Of a stretch of DNA of 64,000 nt, positions 1 to 7,774 are shown in pieces (the first letter of the stretch is position 1; each line of letters begins with the position of its first letter). The translations under genes were made by a program, and so were the position numbers. Origin of the DNA: Trichomonas vaginalis G3. Lineage: Eukaryota > Parabasalia > Trichomonadida > Trichomonadidae. The DNA is taken from NCBI RefSeq assembly GCF_026262505.1, contig NC_067208.1:18485962-18549961 (forward strand), read 5' to 3'. The notes under the pieces were generated by a model. That model was not told the DNA's origin. It worked only from the letters and a program-made list of their open reading frames with translations, and ran no database searches.

Positions 1-1279
1 GGTTGGTATCCGAACAATCCAACTCCTTTTGGAACTGTGTACTTCTTTTGTGCTATAACCTTGTCCGGAACAACTTTTGGTCTTACCAACAATGAAAAGT
101 TTGTTTCGTCTTTTGGTACAAAAGTTTCTGTCAGCTTGTCATCTGGAATTGGTTCCAACAAGCCTTTCTCGAAAAGAATGTTAACAGCTCTGACAATGTT
201 GCACTTGCCTTTTCCGAACAATGGGTTTGTAAGACTTTCGTTCAACATGAAGTGGTTGTGGACAAGTACAATCTTCAACCATGGCAATTTGAAGTCAACA
301 ACATAGTCGTCGTGTGAAGAACCTTTCTCAGTCGGAATGTTGACTCGGATATTCACATTTGCCAACGGTGCAATTTTTGCAATTGACCTCTGAGAATGTA
401 CCTTGTCTTCACACATGACTCAAGATACTTCATCTTCTCATCTGTAACAAGACCAGAGTTCCTGAGACATGTGAGAATACAAGGTTCATTGACAATTGTT
501 TCAATTGAATTGTAAATTCCATACCTTGTCAGTCAATGTCAGACTTATTTCTGAACGGGAAGTATCCAGCATGTTGTCTGACTGCTTGAGGGTTGGTTGG
601 TACCATTCGAACTTCACGCTTGCAATTCCTTCAATTGCATTCAAAATATCTGAGTCGGAGTCAAACATTTGTTCTCTCTTTGTAGTCTTGAAAGCGTCAA
701 GAAGTTGTGCGGCTGTTGTGACATTGCCATGTGCATAGTAAATATGACCATCTAAATCTGTTACGGTTAGTCTGAGATTGTATCCTTTCTTATTTCCGTC
801 TTGAATTGCAGCAAGTACACCCATGAAGCCTTCTTTGTTCTTTCCTTTGTCAAAGTTTACTGTAAAGGTTCGACCAGAGTAATTTTACTTCTAACTTCAC
901 GGTACTTCTCATATGCATATCTTGTTCTTTCCATGGGAGCATGTGCGTCTTCACCTTTTCCTTTTTTCCTTCTCAAAGGATGCAATTGTTCGTCATGTTT
1001 CCAGTAGAATCTGGCAAAGCCGTCGTGTCCTTCAACTTGAGGTTCACTAACATCGAAAGGCATGTCCATAAGACGTTCTTCTTCTAACCTCTCTAGTCTG
1101 TTTGGATAATTTGCGCGTGCTGTTTCTAAGTCCATTTCGTAGCGAAGACCAGACAATTTGTCATAGACTTTTATGGGTCTTCCCTTCCTATATTTAAACT
1201 TCTTTGAAACTCTCCAACCATATCTTTCTAACTCTGCTTTTATTCTAGCAGACCTTCTATCCATTCTATACGGGGGCAT
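1..1279 (-). pseudogene. N-terminal part of Maverick protein-primed DNA polymerase B (frameshifted, partial)
   Basis: Starts at the ATG complementary to 1277-1279 (MPPYRMDRR) and runs off the left edge. It is readable only by switching frame near 883-888 (a T run), near 515-530 and near 380-400. After the frame changes the reading continues with coherent protein sequence to base 1. The middle part has the look of the N-terminal region of linear-plasmid/Maverick type-B polymerases: a Cys segment around NEPCILTCLRNSGL, an aliphatic segment, then VLVHNHFMLNE, which resembles a conserved H-F-L-E element there. The exonuclease and polymerase motifs would be to the left and are not seen. Three frameshifts in 1.3 kb indicate decay. 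The polymerase assignment comes from remembered family patterns; the alternative is an unrelated structural protein. Confidence 0.5.
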
Positions 1280-1308
1280 TTTTATAAAAATAAAAAAATG
1301 TTTTTTCT

Positions 1309-1893
1309 TTACTTTACATAACCACCGGCTGCCATAAGTCTTTGACGCCAACCCATACCAGCTAATGAAGGTTGACTTGGTTTAGTATTCAAACTAAACT
1401 TTGGTTTTGGTTTATCTTCAGTTTTTGGTTTTTCTTCTTCTATTGGTTTTTCGTCACTTTTCGGTTCATCTGACTTTACCTCACTTGCTGGAACAGTTGT
1501 GTCGTCAACATCTTCATAAATGTCATATGCCATTTGTTTCTGTTTTCCTTTCAACTTTTTGTGTTTGTTGTAAAGTTTAGAATATTTTGACTCTAAGTCA
1601 ATGAGATGTTCTATAATGAACTGTTGGTCAGTGAAGTAAACTTTTCCATCTGTTGTCTCGAAAGCTCCTTCAGACTTCAATATTTTATTTGTGAGAGTCT
1701 GTTTCTTTTTTGAGATACTTGCCGTTCCATTTTTATGAAAAGTGACTTTGTAGTTAGGGTTTGTATTTCCAGACCTGGCACTTTCTATTATTGAATTTTT
1801 CTCTTCATCTGTAAGTTCTTTGACAGGTTTTGACAATGGTTCTGAACTTTTTGTTTGTGGTGTCAAATCTACCGTTTCAACTTCTTCGGTCAT
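1309..1893 (-). CDS. Maverick hypothetical protein, charged and coiled-coil
   Basis: A 194-residue intact frame. The N-terminus is acidic and Ser/Thr-rich, the middle (about residues 100-125) is a Lys/Leu-rich stretch likely to form a coiled coil, and residues 130-175 are a low-complexity Glu/Lys/Pro tract. The C-terminus is GMGWRQRLMAAGGYVK. It lies between the 51-residue ORF and the polymerase-like gene, all on the minus strand. The ATG follows a 17-bp leader (1894-1910) that is identical to the one before the 51-residue ORF. I do not recognise a catalytic domain. Position and composition would suit a virion core or scaffold protein, but that is inference. Confidence 0.6.
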   Translation of the reverse strand: MTEEVETVDLTPQTKSSEPLSKPVKELTDEEKNSIIESARSGNTNPNYKVTFHKNGTASISKKKQTLTNKILKSEGAFETTDGKVYFTDQQFIIEHLIDLESKYSKLYNKHKKLKGKQKQMAYDIYEDVDDTTVPASEVKSDEPKSDEKPIEEEKPKTEDKPKPKFSLNTKPSQPSLAGMGWRQRLMAAGGYVK

Positions 1894-1910
1894 TTCATCT
1901 CAGTAAAAAA
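1894..1910 (-). promoter_or_regulatory. Maverick leader motif, copy 1
   Basis: The 17 bases directly upstream of the ATG at 1893 read (minus strand) TTTTTTACTGAGATGAA. The same 17 bases occur at 2069-2085 before another ORF. Shorter versions (T-run, A, then 8-14 bases, then ATG) precede the ATGs at 1279, 4986, 5005, 6098, 6479 and 7437. No host-type TCA initiator is seen at these starts. The most economical reading is an element-specific promoter or translation leader. Confidence 0.5.
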
Positions 1911-1912
1911 TT

Positions 1913-2068
1913 TTAGTTTGGTTTGTTTTCAACTGGTTGTTGAGGTTTTTTAAGTCGGTCTAAAACTTCCTGAGGTATAGGAAGAACTTGACAAACACGT
2001 GGTTGTGTAACTGCTGGAAGCCGACAAAGCCATCTTGAGCCCATTTGTCTCAATGCTGTATTGTTCAT
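1913..2068 (-). CDS. Maverick small ORF, 51 aa
   Basis: A short frame beginning MNNTALRQMGSRWLCRLPAV and ending VENKPN. It fits exactly between the 2087-2487 gene and the 1309-1893 gene with intergenic gaps of about 20 bases, and it has the same leader motif (2069-2085) as its downstream neighbour. Those two points are the reason to call it a gene despite its length. The sequence is Pro/Gln-rich with two Cys and no recognisable domain. Function unknown. Confidence 0.5.
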   Translation of the reverse strand: MNNTALRQMGSRWLCRLPAVTQPRVCQVLPIPQEVLDRLKKPQQPVENKPN

Positions 2069-2085
2069 TTCATCTCAGTAAAAAA
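2069..2085 (-). promoter_or_regulatory. Maverick leader motif, copy 2
   Basis: Identical to the 17-base leader at 1894-1910 and placed immediately before the ATG at 2068. It begins within a couple of bases of the stop codon of the preceding gene (2087-2089), so the two genes are almost abutting. Confidence 0.5.
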
Positions 2086-2086
2086 T

Positions 2087-2487
2087 TTACATTCCCCACG
2101 TTTGAGGCGGTTGAGGTTGGTTGTTGTTTACCCACTGTTGTGCATGGTTATATCCTCTGTTAAAGAATCTTTCACCTTGGTCCATGTAGTGCCTGCTTGG
2201 TTATAGTAGTCATTTGCTTTGTTATAGTAGTTTCCTGCTTGTCTTCCTACATTGTCCATCCATCCTTGAACTTTTCCTCTTGTTTCAGGATTTGGAATAA
2301 GATTTGCTGCATCTCGTGCTACCTCCCAACCTTTCTGTACAGTTTGTATAATAGGTTGTGCTTTCTCTTTCAGTATACCTAATGTACTCAAAATCTTCCT
2401 TCCAATTCCAAATGCACCTCTGGCTAGTGTTCCCACTGCGGGCAAAAATCTAGATGCGACTCCTGCTAATGCGCCAAATAAACCCAT
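2087..2487 (-). pseudogene. Maverick small virion-like protein (MGLFG family), frameshifted near the C-terminus
   Basis: The frame opens MGLFGALAGVASRF and holds glycine/alanine-rich amphipathic helix sequence for about 60 residues, then a Tyr/Asn/Gln-rich region. The uninterrupted frame stops at 2128. A one-base shift near 2155-2165 (a short T run) opens a Gln/Pro/Asn-rich tail that ends at 2087-2089 in QTWGM, a tail like that of the paralogue at 5856-6098 (Pro/Gln-rich, ending PQPY). Two proteins of this design in one element suggest membrane-active or core minor capsid proteins, by analogy with small basic adenovirus and Polinton core proteins. That role is inference. Confidence 0.5.
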
Positions 2488-2503
2488 TTCTTATGGGTTA
2501 AAA

Positions 2504-3457
2504 ATGACGAATTCAAACAAGGACCCGTATGTTTCTAAAGCGACAAAGAAAGCACTCATGGTAAAAATCTTTAGTTCAACACCAAATGCTTGGTTTATGG
2601 ATATCTTGGAAAACATTCCGAGGTATAGAGAAGATGGACCACCATACTGGCTAATATTTGTCGGTCAAAACACAAGATACTGTGAAGCCATACCATTATG
2701 GTCCAAAAATATTTTAGATGTGAAAACTGCTTTGACAATATTCGTTGACAAATACCATCCAACAAAACTGACATCTGACTGTGAAAGTTCTTTCAAATCA
2801 GACGATATTAAAAACTATCTGCGTTCAAAAAATGTAAACCAATATTTCATTGTCGACCAAAACCATTCTGCTCTTGGTGTCATTGACAGTTGTATAAAAA
2901 TCTTAAGAGACTTAAACAACCACAAGGTGGTGAAGATGAAATGTCATATGACGACAAATATAGACACTTCTCCATGGCAAAGATGAGACAAGTTTTAAAT
3001 ATTTACAATAGCCGTAAACAAAAAGGTTTGGGAAACCACTCCCCCGAAGAAATGAAAAACAACCCACTTAGAGAAAGACTATATATTTAATAGTTTAGTC
3101 AAAAGAGACAAACAAGAAAGAATGCCGGGCTTCAAACTTCAGAAAGGTGACAAAGTAAAAATAGAAATACCTAAACGCGACCCATATGAAAATACTATTG
3201 ACTATGACAACAACAAGTACCCGACAGGTACTCACATTCGTGTTCGTAAAAATAGAAGAAAGTATACAAGAGAATATTATGAAGTTTTAGGCAAACATGG
3301 CAAAATGTACAGACTGCAAGCAGAAGATAAAACTACTATTGTCAGACCTCGTTTCAAACTTGTCAAAGTTCAAGGTGGTATACTTTCAAAGACAGTTCCT
3401 AACAAATATAAGACAACTCCTGACGAATATGCTAAAGAAGTTGAAAATGACGACTAA
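2504..3457 (+). pseudogene. Maverick retroviral-type integrase, two frameshifts
   Basis: The first part (from 2504) has the integrase core: WFMDIL for the first Asp, TSDCESSF for the second, and DQNHSALGVIDSC for the third position, here Asp instead of the usual Glu. The frame is lost near 2912-2930 and continues in a second frame to about 3078 (SMAKMRQVLNIYNSR, then NHSPEEM, typical of the region after the core). It then moves to a third frame through the ATG at 3122. That last part (111 aa, lysine-rich, with TYRLQ-like beta strands) is the C-terminal SH3/chromo-like DNA-binding region. It diverges from the gene ending at 2487 with a 16-bp gap and converges with the fibre gene, overlapping by four bases. 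Two frameshifts make this copy non-functional. Confidence 0.85.
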
Positions 3458-4986
3458 GCATTTCTATACCATGCGTAAACTGTCATGTAAGGTGGCATGT
3501 AGTCTTTACTTTGTCCCGTTGTTTGCGTATACCCTGAAACGCGATGTGTATGGTTTCCTTCTCCCTGTGTGCTACCCCAGAAACAATTTATAGCAAACTG
3601 AACGTCGTCTTTAACATCATATCCTTTACCTTTTTTCATTGCCGACCAATCCCAAAATCTATGCTTATGCCAACCTGCTTCAGATGTACTTAAATCTATG
3701 TAGTGACTGTGCGCAGGTAAATTTGCACCTGAAATCGTTTTACTTCCACCTGTTTCCTTTGAAGAGTTTGCACAATACAAAAACCTGTCGACTATTTGAG
3801 TCCAAGTTCCGAGACCAAGTACTACTTCTGGTCTGGTAGAGTTCATTGACGTGTAAATAGAACCTATAGGATATACTGTTTGAAGTATTTCTGTCTTTAA
3901 TGTTTGAAGCTCTGTTTTGTCTGCTTTTTTATCATATAAATCTTGAGCAGTGAATTTAACATTGTTTTCATCCTCCATGACATAGACATTTCTACATCTA
4001 ATGTATTTCATCGTCGTTATGTCATCCTCCGATGTTAAACCTTGTGGAAAGTTAGGAGGTTTCCAATTTAATACATCCCCACCAGTTCCATCAGGTTCTT
4101 CAACCGTTCCTGCAATATTTTCTATACCAACAGTTGCGAAGAAATCGTGTGTATGTCCAACGTCACTTTTCTTGTTTAAGGTTTCTTGTAAGTTTGTAAT
4201 ATTTGCAATGGTATGTGTATGAGTCTTTTTAGAATATTCTTTGTCAGCTCTTGTCACTTCACTTGACATTTTATTGTCAACATATGTTTTATCCGCCTTG
4301 TCATCTAACTTTTCTTGAAGTTCATCTACGTCATAGATGTTATGTGTATGGTGTTTTTGTGGGTATGCTCTATCTGTCCATGCGAAAATATAGTCTTTTG
4401 TTGCATCTACATACTCTTTGTCAGCTTTCTTTTCAAGGCTAACGTTTAAGTCTGTTATTTCAGATATAGTATGTGTATGTCCAACGTCACTTTTCCTGTT
4501 TAAGGTTTCTTGTAAGTTTGTAATATTTGCAATGGTATGTGTATGAGTCTTTTTAGAATATTCGTTTTCAGCTCTTGTCACTTCACTTGACATTTTATTG
4601 TCAACATATGTTTTGTCTGCTAGTTCAGGATGAGTATGTTCTTTTGTTGCATATGTTGCATCTGCTCTGTCATGTTCTTCTTGAACTTTTTCAATGACAT
4701 ACTCTTTGTCAGCTTTGTTGTCAACATCTGCTTTCAAAAGAAGTTCTTTTATAGGCTTCTCGTTTAAAGTTCCTTTTGTTGGATTTATACAAACAGTATG
4801 GTTCTTACTGTCTTGAAACAGAAACTCATCTGTCATTGGGTTTATCGTCAGTTTTAAGTTTCCTTCTTTCAATGACTCAGATATCTTAGAATAGTTTGAA
4901 AAGTTTGTTGTGTTCTTATTTAGAGCTTGTATAATGAGTTGTCGGTTGTGTTGTATTTCTCTCATAGACGCTGTTTCTTTTGACAT
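3454..4986 (-). CDS. Phage-like tail-fibre protein with collar domain
   Basis: Intact 510 residues. Residues about 100-290 are fibre-type repeats with regularly spaced His motifs (KTHTHTI, VGHTHTI, HHTHNI, VGHTHDF), the pattern that coordinates metal along trimeric phage fibres, alternating with KADKxYVD segments. The C-terminal third carries a phage tail-collar signature: YPIGSIYTSMNSTRPEVVLG, then GTWTQIVDRFLY, then ANLPAHSH, GNHTHRVSG and the closing MPPYMTVYAWYRNA. By family knowledge such proteins are trimeric receptor-binding fibres. In a eukaryotic Maverick the inferred role is a surface fibre of a virion-like particle. Two internal 142-bp near-identical copies (4149-4290 and 4473-4614) show recent internal duplication. 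Confidence 0.85.
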   Translation of the reverse strand: MSKETASMREIQHNRQLIIQALNKNTTNFSNYSKISESLKEGNLKLTINPMTDEFLFQDSKNHTVCINPTKGTLNEKPIKELLLKADVDNKADKEYVIEKVQEEHDRADATYATKEHTHPELADKTYVDNKMSSEVTRAENEYSKKTHTHTIANITNLQETLNRKSDVGHTHTISEITDLNVSLEKKADKEYVDATKDYIFAWTDRAYPQKHHTHNIYDVDELQEKLDDKADKTYVDNKMSSEVTRADKEYSKKTHTHTIANITNLQETLNKKSDVGHTHDFFATVGIENIAGTVEEPDGTGGDVLNWKPPNFPQGLTSEDDITTMKYIRCRNVYVMEDENNVKFTAQDLYDKKADKTELQTLKTEILQTVYPIGSIYTSMNSTRPEVVLGLGTWTQIVDRFLYCANSSKETGGSKTISGANLPAHSHYIDLSTSEAGWHKHRFWDWSAMKKGKGYDVKDDVQFAINCFWGSTQGEGNHTHRVSGYTQTTGQSKDYMPPYMTVYAWYRNA

Positions 4987-5004
4987 TTTTATTCTAGATA
5001 AAAT
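4987..5004. promoter_or_regulatory. 18-bp bidirectional leader between divergent Maverick genes
   Basis: Only 18 bases separate the divergent ATGs at 4986 (minus) and 5005 (plus). The spacer is close to a palindrome centred on TCTAGA with A/T-run flanks, so each gene sees a T-run plus A followed by the ATG. This is the same T-run leader seen at the other genes of the element, used in both directions. Confidence 0.45.
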
Positions 5005-5853
5005 ATGCTTTCAATAGAAAAAGAAAATTCAAGAGTTGCTACAACTAAACCATTAGATGAACTTTTTACGAATGTCGGTCAAAAGTTTGAGACAGAGACC
5101 GTAAAGCATGAAGGCTATCGTTTTGACTACCCATTGAGATGGTTAAGAGACCCATCCGTCACAAAAGCTGTTGGCTTTCGTAGAATGAAGTTCATTTCAG
5201 AAGCCATACATGGTTTCCCATTTACGGTCGCTTTTGAAATTCGATACTATAACAAAGAAAAACGTACGTATGAGAAATTTGAACAGGGAAAACTTTTACA
5301 AGTTAGTTTGCTTGTAAACTTAGAAACAACTCTTCAAGCTTTTCAAGAAAAAATAAACGATATCTATCTCGAATATGCAAAACAGTACAACATTGACGAA
5401 GGAGAGTACCATCTCGATATTTTATATGACAGGAAAAATGCAACTGTTAAAATCAATAGAATAGAAGACCTTGGAGAAGACGTTTATATTTCTACAAAAT
5501 ATAACAACTTGGCATGGTATAGATTTTTGAGGATGTTAAATCAGCCTGCAGAATATCCAGTACACCCGAACTTTTATGAAGTCGAAAACCCTAATGGAAC
5601 ATATGAAAATGTTTTCGACTCAGATGCTATTATAGTTCATGCTTCATTTTCTGGTGCACAAAACTCTTTTTTATGCTTGGCAAATGACTTTTACGAAAAA
5701 CCTACAAAGCTATATGAACCACCGAGTGGAAGTATTTCAGACTTTCAAGTATGGTTTACAACAGATGGAAGAAAGAGAATAGTTCCATTATACCATGCGT
5801 TTTACTTAGAACTTAGCTTCATATACAACTACTATCGAACGGTAAAAATATAA
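5005..5853 (+). CDS. Candidate Maverick minor capsid (penton-like) protein
   Basis: Intact 282-residue frame, rich in beta-strand-like sequence with aromatic residues, no signal peptide and no membrane segment. Segments such as IIVHASFSGAQNSFLCLAND and FQVWFTTDGRKRIVP look like beta-sandwich strands. Length (about 280 residues) and position next to the fibre gene would suit the single-jelly-roll penton protein of Polintons, but I cannot point to a decisive motif. It is divergently transcribed from the fibre gene across an 18-bp spacer. It ends two bases before the stop of the convergent gene at 5856. Confidence 0.45.
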   Translation: MLSIEKENSRVATTKPLDELFTNVGQKFETETVKHEGYRFDYPLRWLRDPSVTKAVGFRRMKFISEAIHGFPFTVAFEIRYYNKEKRTYEKFEQGKLLQVSLLVNLETTLQAFQEKINDIYLEYAKQYNIDEGEYHLDILYDRKNATVKINRIEDLGEDVYISTKYNNLAWYRFLRMLNQPAEYPVHPNFYEVENPNGTYENVFDSDAIIVHASFSGAQNSFLCLANDFYEKPTKLYEPPSGSISDFQVWFTTDGRKRIVPLYHAFYLELSFIYNYYRTVKI

Positions 5854-5855
5854 TT

Positions 5856-6098
5856 TTAATACGGTTGAGGTGTTGGATTTGGTTGCCAACTAGACTGTGG
5901 TGCAGGTTCAGGCTGTTGTATAACAGGAGCTTGTTCTTCTGGTTCAGGGTCTTTAGGTATAATACCAACGAACTGACCTACTCTTTTACCAATATTTTTG
6001 ACACCGTTCCAAATTCCTCTTCCGACAGATTTTATTCCATTCCATATACCTCTTCCGACATTTCGAAAGAAGTTTCCTATTCTTCCAAAGAAACCCAT
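5856..6098 (-). CDS. Maverick small basic protein (MGFFG family)
   Basis: 80 residues: MGFFGRIGNFFRNVGRGIWN, followed by two more copies of a G-I/V-W-N-G-I/V-K unit, making a strongly basic amphipathic helix of about 45 residues, then a Pro/Gln/Glu tail ending PTPQPY. It is a paralogue in design of the protein at 2087-2487. Amphipathic basic N-terminus plus proline-rich tail suggests a membrane-lytic or DNA-condensing virion protein; this is inference from composition. MGxxG could also be an N-myristoylation signal. Confidence 0.6.
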   Translation of the reverse strand: MGFFGRIGNFFRNVGRGIWNGIKSVGRGIWNGVKNIGKRVGQFVGIIPKDPEPEEQAPVIQQPEPAPQSSWQPNPTPQPY

Positions 6099-6116
6099 TT
6101 TACTATATGTAAAAAT

Positions 6117-6479
6117 CTAATGTCCACCTAGTCTCTTACGTTTCCTGTTGAGTTCCATAGCATTCTTTAACTGGAGCTCATACATTCTGTTTCTCCTCTG
6201 GTAGAAAACATATTCTGGGTCAACTCCTGTGTTCGCGTCATCTGCATAGAGTTGTTTATATCCCACTTCAGGGTTTGTATAAAACTCTTTCCATCTCATA
6301 TTTGCATACCATGGTGGCAAACCTAACGCAGCGTCATTTGACATGGCAGTTTGCATTTGTACATCTGTTGGCACTTGACCATAGTTTGCCATTGCAGTTT
6401 GTATTCTAACTTCATTTGGAATATTCTCTGGGTTTGGTTGTCCAGGTTTCTGTGCATTCGCTAAGTTCTGTGCGTCCAT
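6117..6479 (-). CDS. Maverick hypothetical protein, 120 aa
   Basis: Intact frame starting MDAQNLANAQ. The N-terminal third contains two imperfect 14-residue repeats (NEVRIQTAMANYGQ and TDVQMQTAMSNDAA) in a Pro/Gln/Asn-rich context. The C-terminal third is basic (RRNRM, NRKRKRLGGH). It is preceded by the element's T-run leader and lies between the small basic protein and the 43-residue membrane protein, all on the minus strand. No known domain recognised; a structural role is only inferred from the neighbours. Confidence 0.6.
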   Translation of the reverse strand: MDAQNLANAQKPGQPNPENIPNEVRIQTAMANYGQVPTDVQMQTAMSNDAALGLPPWYANMRWKEFYTNPEVGYKQLYADDANTGVDPEYVFYQRRNRMYELQLKNAMELNRKRKRLGGH

Positions 6480-6502
6480 TTAATATTAGATAAAAATATC
6501 TC

Positions 6503-6634
6503 TTACGAGTACATATGCTGAACATTTGCAGACATTGGTTCATCTTCATATTCTCTATATCTTTCTGCCACGTCAAATAAGTAAATGACACAATGGAAAA
6601 AACCTAAAACAAGTAGTCCTATTTCAAACCACAT
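6503..6634 (-). CDS. Maverick 43-aa single-pass membrane protein
   Basis: A short frame starting MWFEIGLLVLGFFHCVIYLF, i.e. one hydrophobic segment at residues 2-20, followed by a charged tail (RYREYEDE) to MYS. Its ATG lies inside the last codons of the methyltransferase gene (16-base overlap), a common sign of coupled compact genes. It fills an otherwise empty gap of about 140 bases. Small membrane proteins are frequent in Polintons and virophages; the role here is unknown. Confidence 0.5.
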   Translation of the reverse strand: MWFEIGLLVLGFFHCVIYLFDVAERYREYEDEPMSANVQHMYS

Positions 6635-7437
6635 TTACTTACCAATAAAATTTCTTTGTTATGACACTTTCTCCGGTTTATAGGACCTCTCTCATATTCT
6701 ATCTTATCGTATCTAAAATCATAGTCATGTATGTCCTCTAACCATCTCATAACACTTTCCAAACCACTTTTATCGGATGTAAAGTAAAAGCATGGACAGT
6801 TATGTAAAACGTCTAAAGTTTCTAAAGAGTCTCTCAAAGTCCAGTCTACTTGGTATTGAAAATCCCATGTGTTATAGAACGGCGGGTCCACTATAAAGAA
6901 AATATTTTCCTTGTCTTTATATTTTTCATACAACTCTGTCCAATGACATCTCACAAACTCTATACCCTCAATATATTTTTCTATGTCCTCTTTGAAAACA
7001 TTTGTATAGTTAAGATATAAAACTTTTGACATAAGTGTTTCAATGTCATGAACTCTTATAGAACCACTATATAATAGTCTAGCAGATATACTATCCCAGT
7101 CTATATATTCTGCTTTTTTCAAAACCTCTCTCACAATATTTTTGTTATCTAATGGTATACGTTCCATCTTACCTATAGGTATCTTTTCTTTTAACTCTTT
7201 CAATATATTGTTTGTGTCTGGTATATGTTTGAGACGGTCCATATAGTTGTCGAAGTCATTGCATATAATCTTTGAGTCAGGAAATACAGTATGGCACAAA
7301 TGAGATATATAGAAACTTCCACCGAACAAATCTACAAATGTTAGACCATTCGGTAGTTTCTTAAGTTCTCTCAATATAATATCTTTACATTTACTCTTAT
7401 TTCCAAAGAACGGTAACGGTGGTTTTGTAAAATTCAT
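6619..7437 (-). CDS. DNA N6-adenine methyltransferase, D12 (Dam-like) class
   Basis: 272 residues. N-terminal PPLPFFGNKSKCKDII corresponds to the KWxGGKxxL motif of Dam-type enzymes. TFVDLFGGSFYISHL at about residues 34-48 is the SAM-binding motif (FxEPFxGSG type), NDFDNYM follows as the acidic motif, and IVDPPFYNTWDF at about 180-191 is the DPPY catalytic motif with Phe in place of Tyr. Order and length fit the D12 class, which transfers methyl from S-adenosylmethionine to adenine N6. It is the terminal gene of the element on this side. In the element it could mark or protect its own DNA; that is inference. Confidence 0.85.
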   Translation of the reverse strand: MNFTKPPLPFFGNKSKCKDIILRELKKLPNGLTFVDLFGGSFYISHLCHTVFPDSKIICNDFDNYMDRLKHIPDTNNILKELKEKIPIGKMERIPLDNKNIVREVLKKAEYIDWDSISARLLYSGSIRVHDIETLMSKVLYLNYTNVFKEDIEKYIEGIEFVRCHWTELYEKYKDKENIFFIVDPPFYNTWDFQYQVDWTLRDSLETLDVLHNCPCFYFTSDKSGLESVMRWLEDIHDYDFRYDKIEYERGPINRRKCHNKEILLVSKCGLK

Positions 7438-7707
7438 TTATATATAATAATAAAATGTTTTTTCCTGAAAAGTGACAGAAAAGTGACAAAACATGAAAAC
7501 ATATATAATTTGTGAAAAGCGACACATTATATAATGTTTTCGACCCAGAAGACTAACAATTTTCCGAATAAAAACTTCATTTATACTAAACATCTTCGGG
7601 AAGCCCTCCGAATAAAAACTTCATTTATACTAAACATCTTCAGGGCTAGAGGGCACGAAGTGCCTGGAAGCCCCACTACCTTTTTTTTTTTTTTTTTTTT
7701 TTTTTTT
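7438..7707. repeat. Right terminal region of the Maverick: direct repeats, hairpin, T27
   Basis: No gene. Contains short iterations of AAAGTGACA around 7468-7492, a 44-bp tandem direct repeat starting at 7564 and 7608 (unit begins CCGAATAAAAACTTC), a hairpin-forming segment 7644-7676 (GGCAC-GAA-GTGCC core with outer GGGCT/AGCCC), and an uninterrupted run of 27 T at 7681-7707. It separates the methyltransferase from decayed host ankyrin sequence, so it is the likely terminal region of the element. Confidence 0.5.
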
Positions 7708-7774
7708 CAACATGATTTAATTAATTAATTCCTCCTTAAAACTTCAATTTCTATTAATTTTTTTTCAACTTATT

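Larger units (their letters stand above)
1..7707. mobile_element. Maverick/Polinton element, right-hand part
   Basis: A compact block of genes unlike the host genes around it: integrase, N6-adenine methyltransferase, phage-like fibre, small basic virion-like proteins and the N-terminal region of what looks like a protein-primed DNA polymerase. Genes are separated by a few to a few tens of bases and most are on the minus strand. This combination is that of Maverick/Polinton elements, which are very abundant in trichomonads. The packaging ATPase, protease, major capsid protein and polymerase catalytic part are not visible and should lie beyond the left edge. The right boundary is placed at the repeat, hairpin and T-tract at 7564-7707, beyond which decayed host ankyrin sequence begins. 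At least three genes carry frameshifts, so this copy is probably immobile. The exact terminal inverted repeat cannot be confirmed because the other end is outside the window. Confidence 0.85.
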
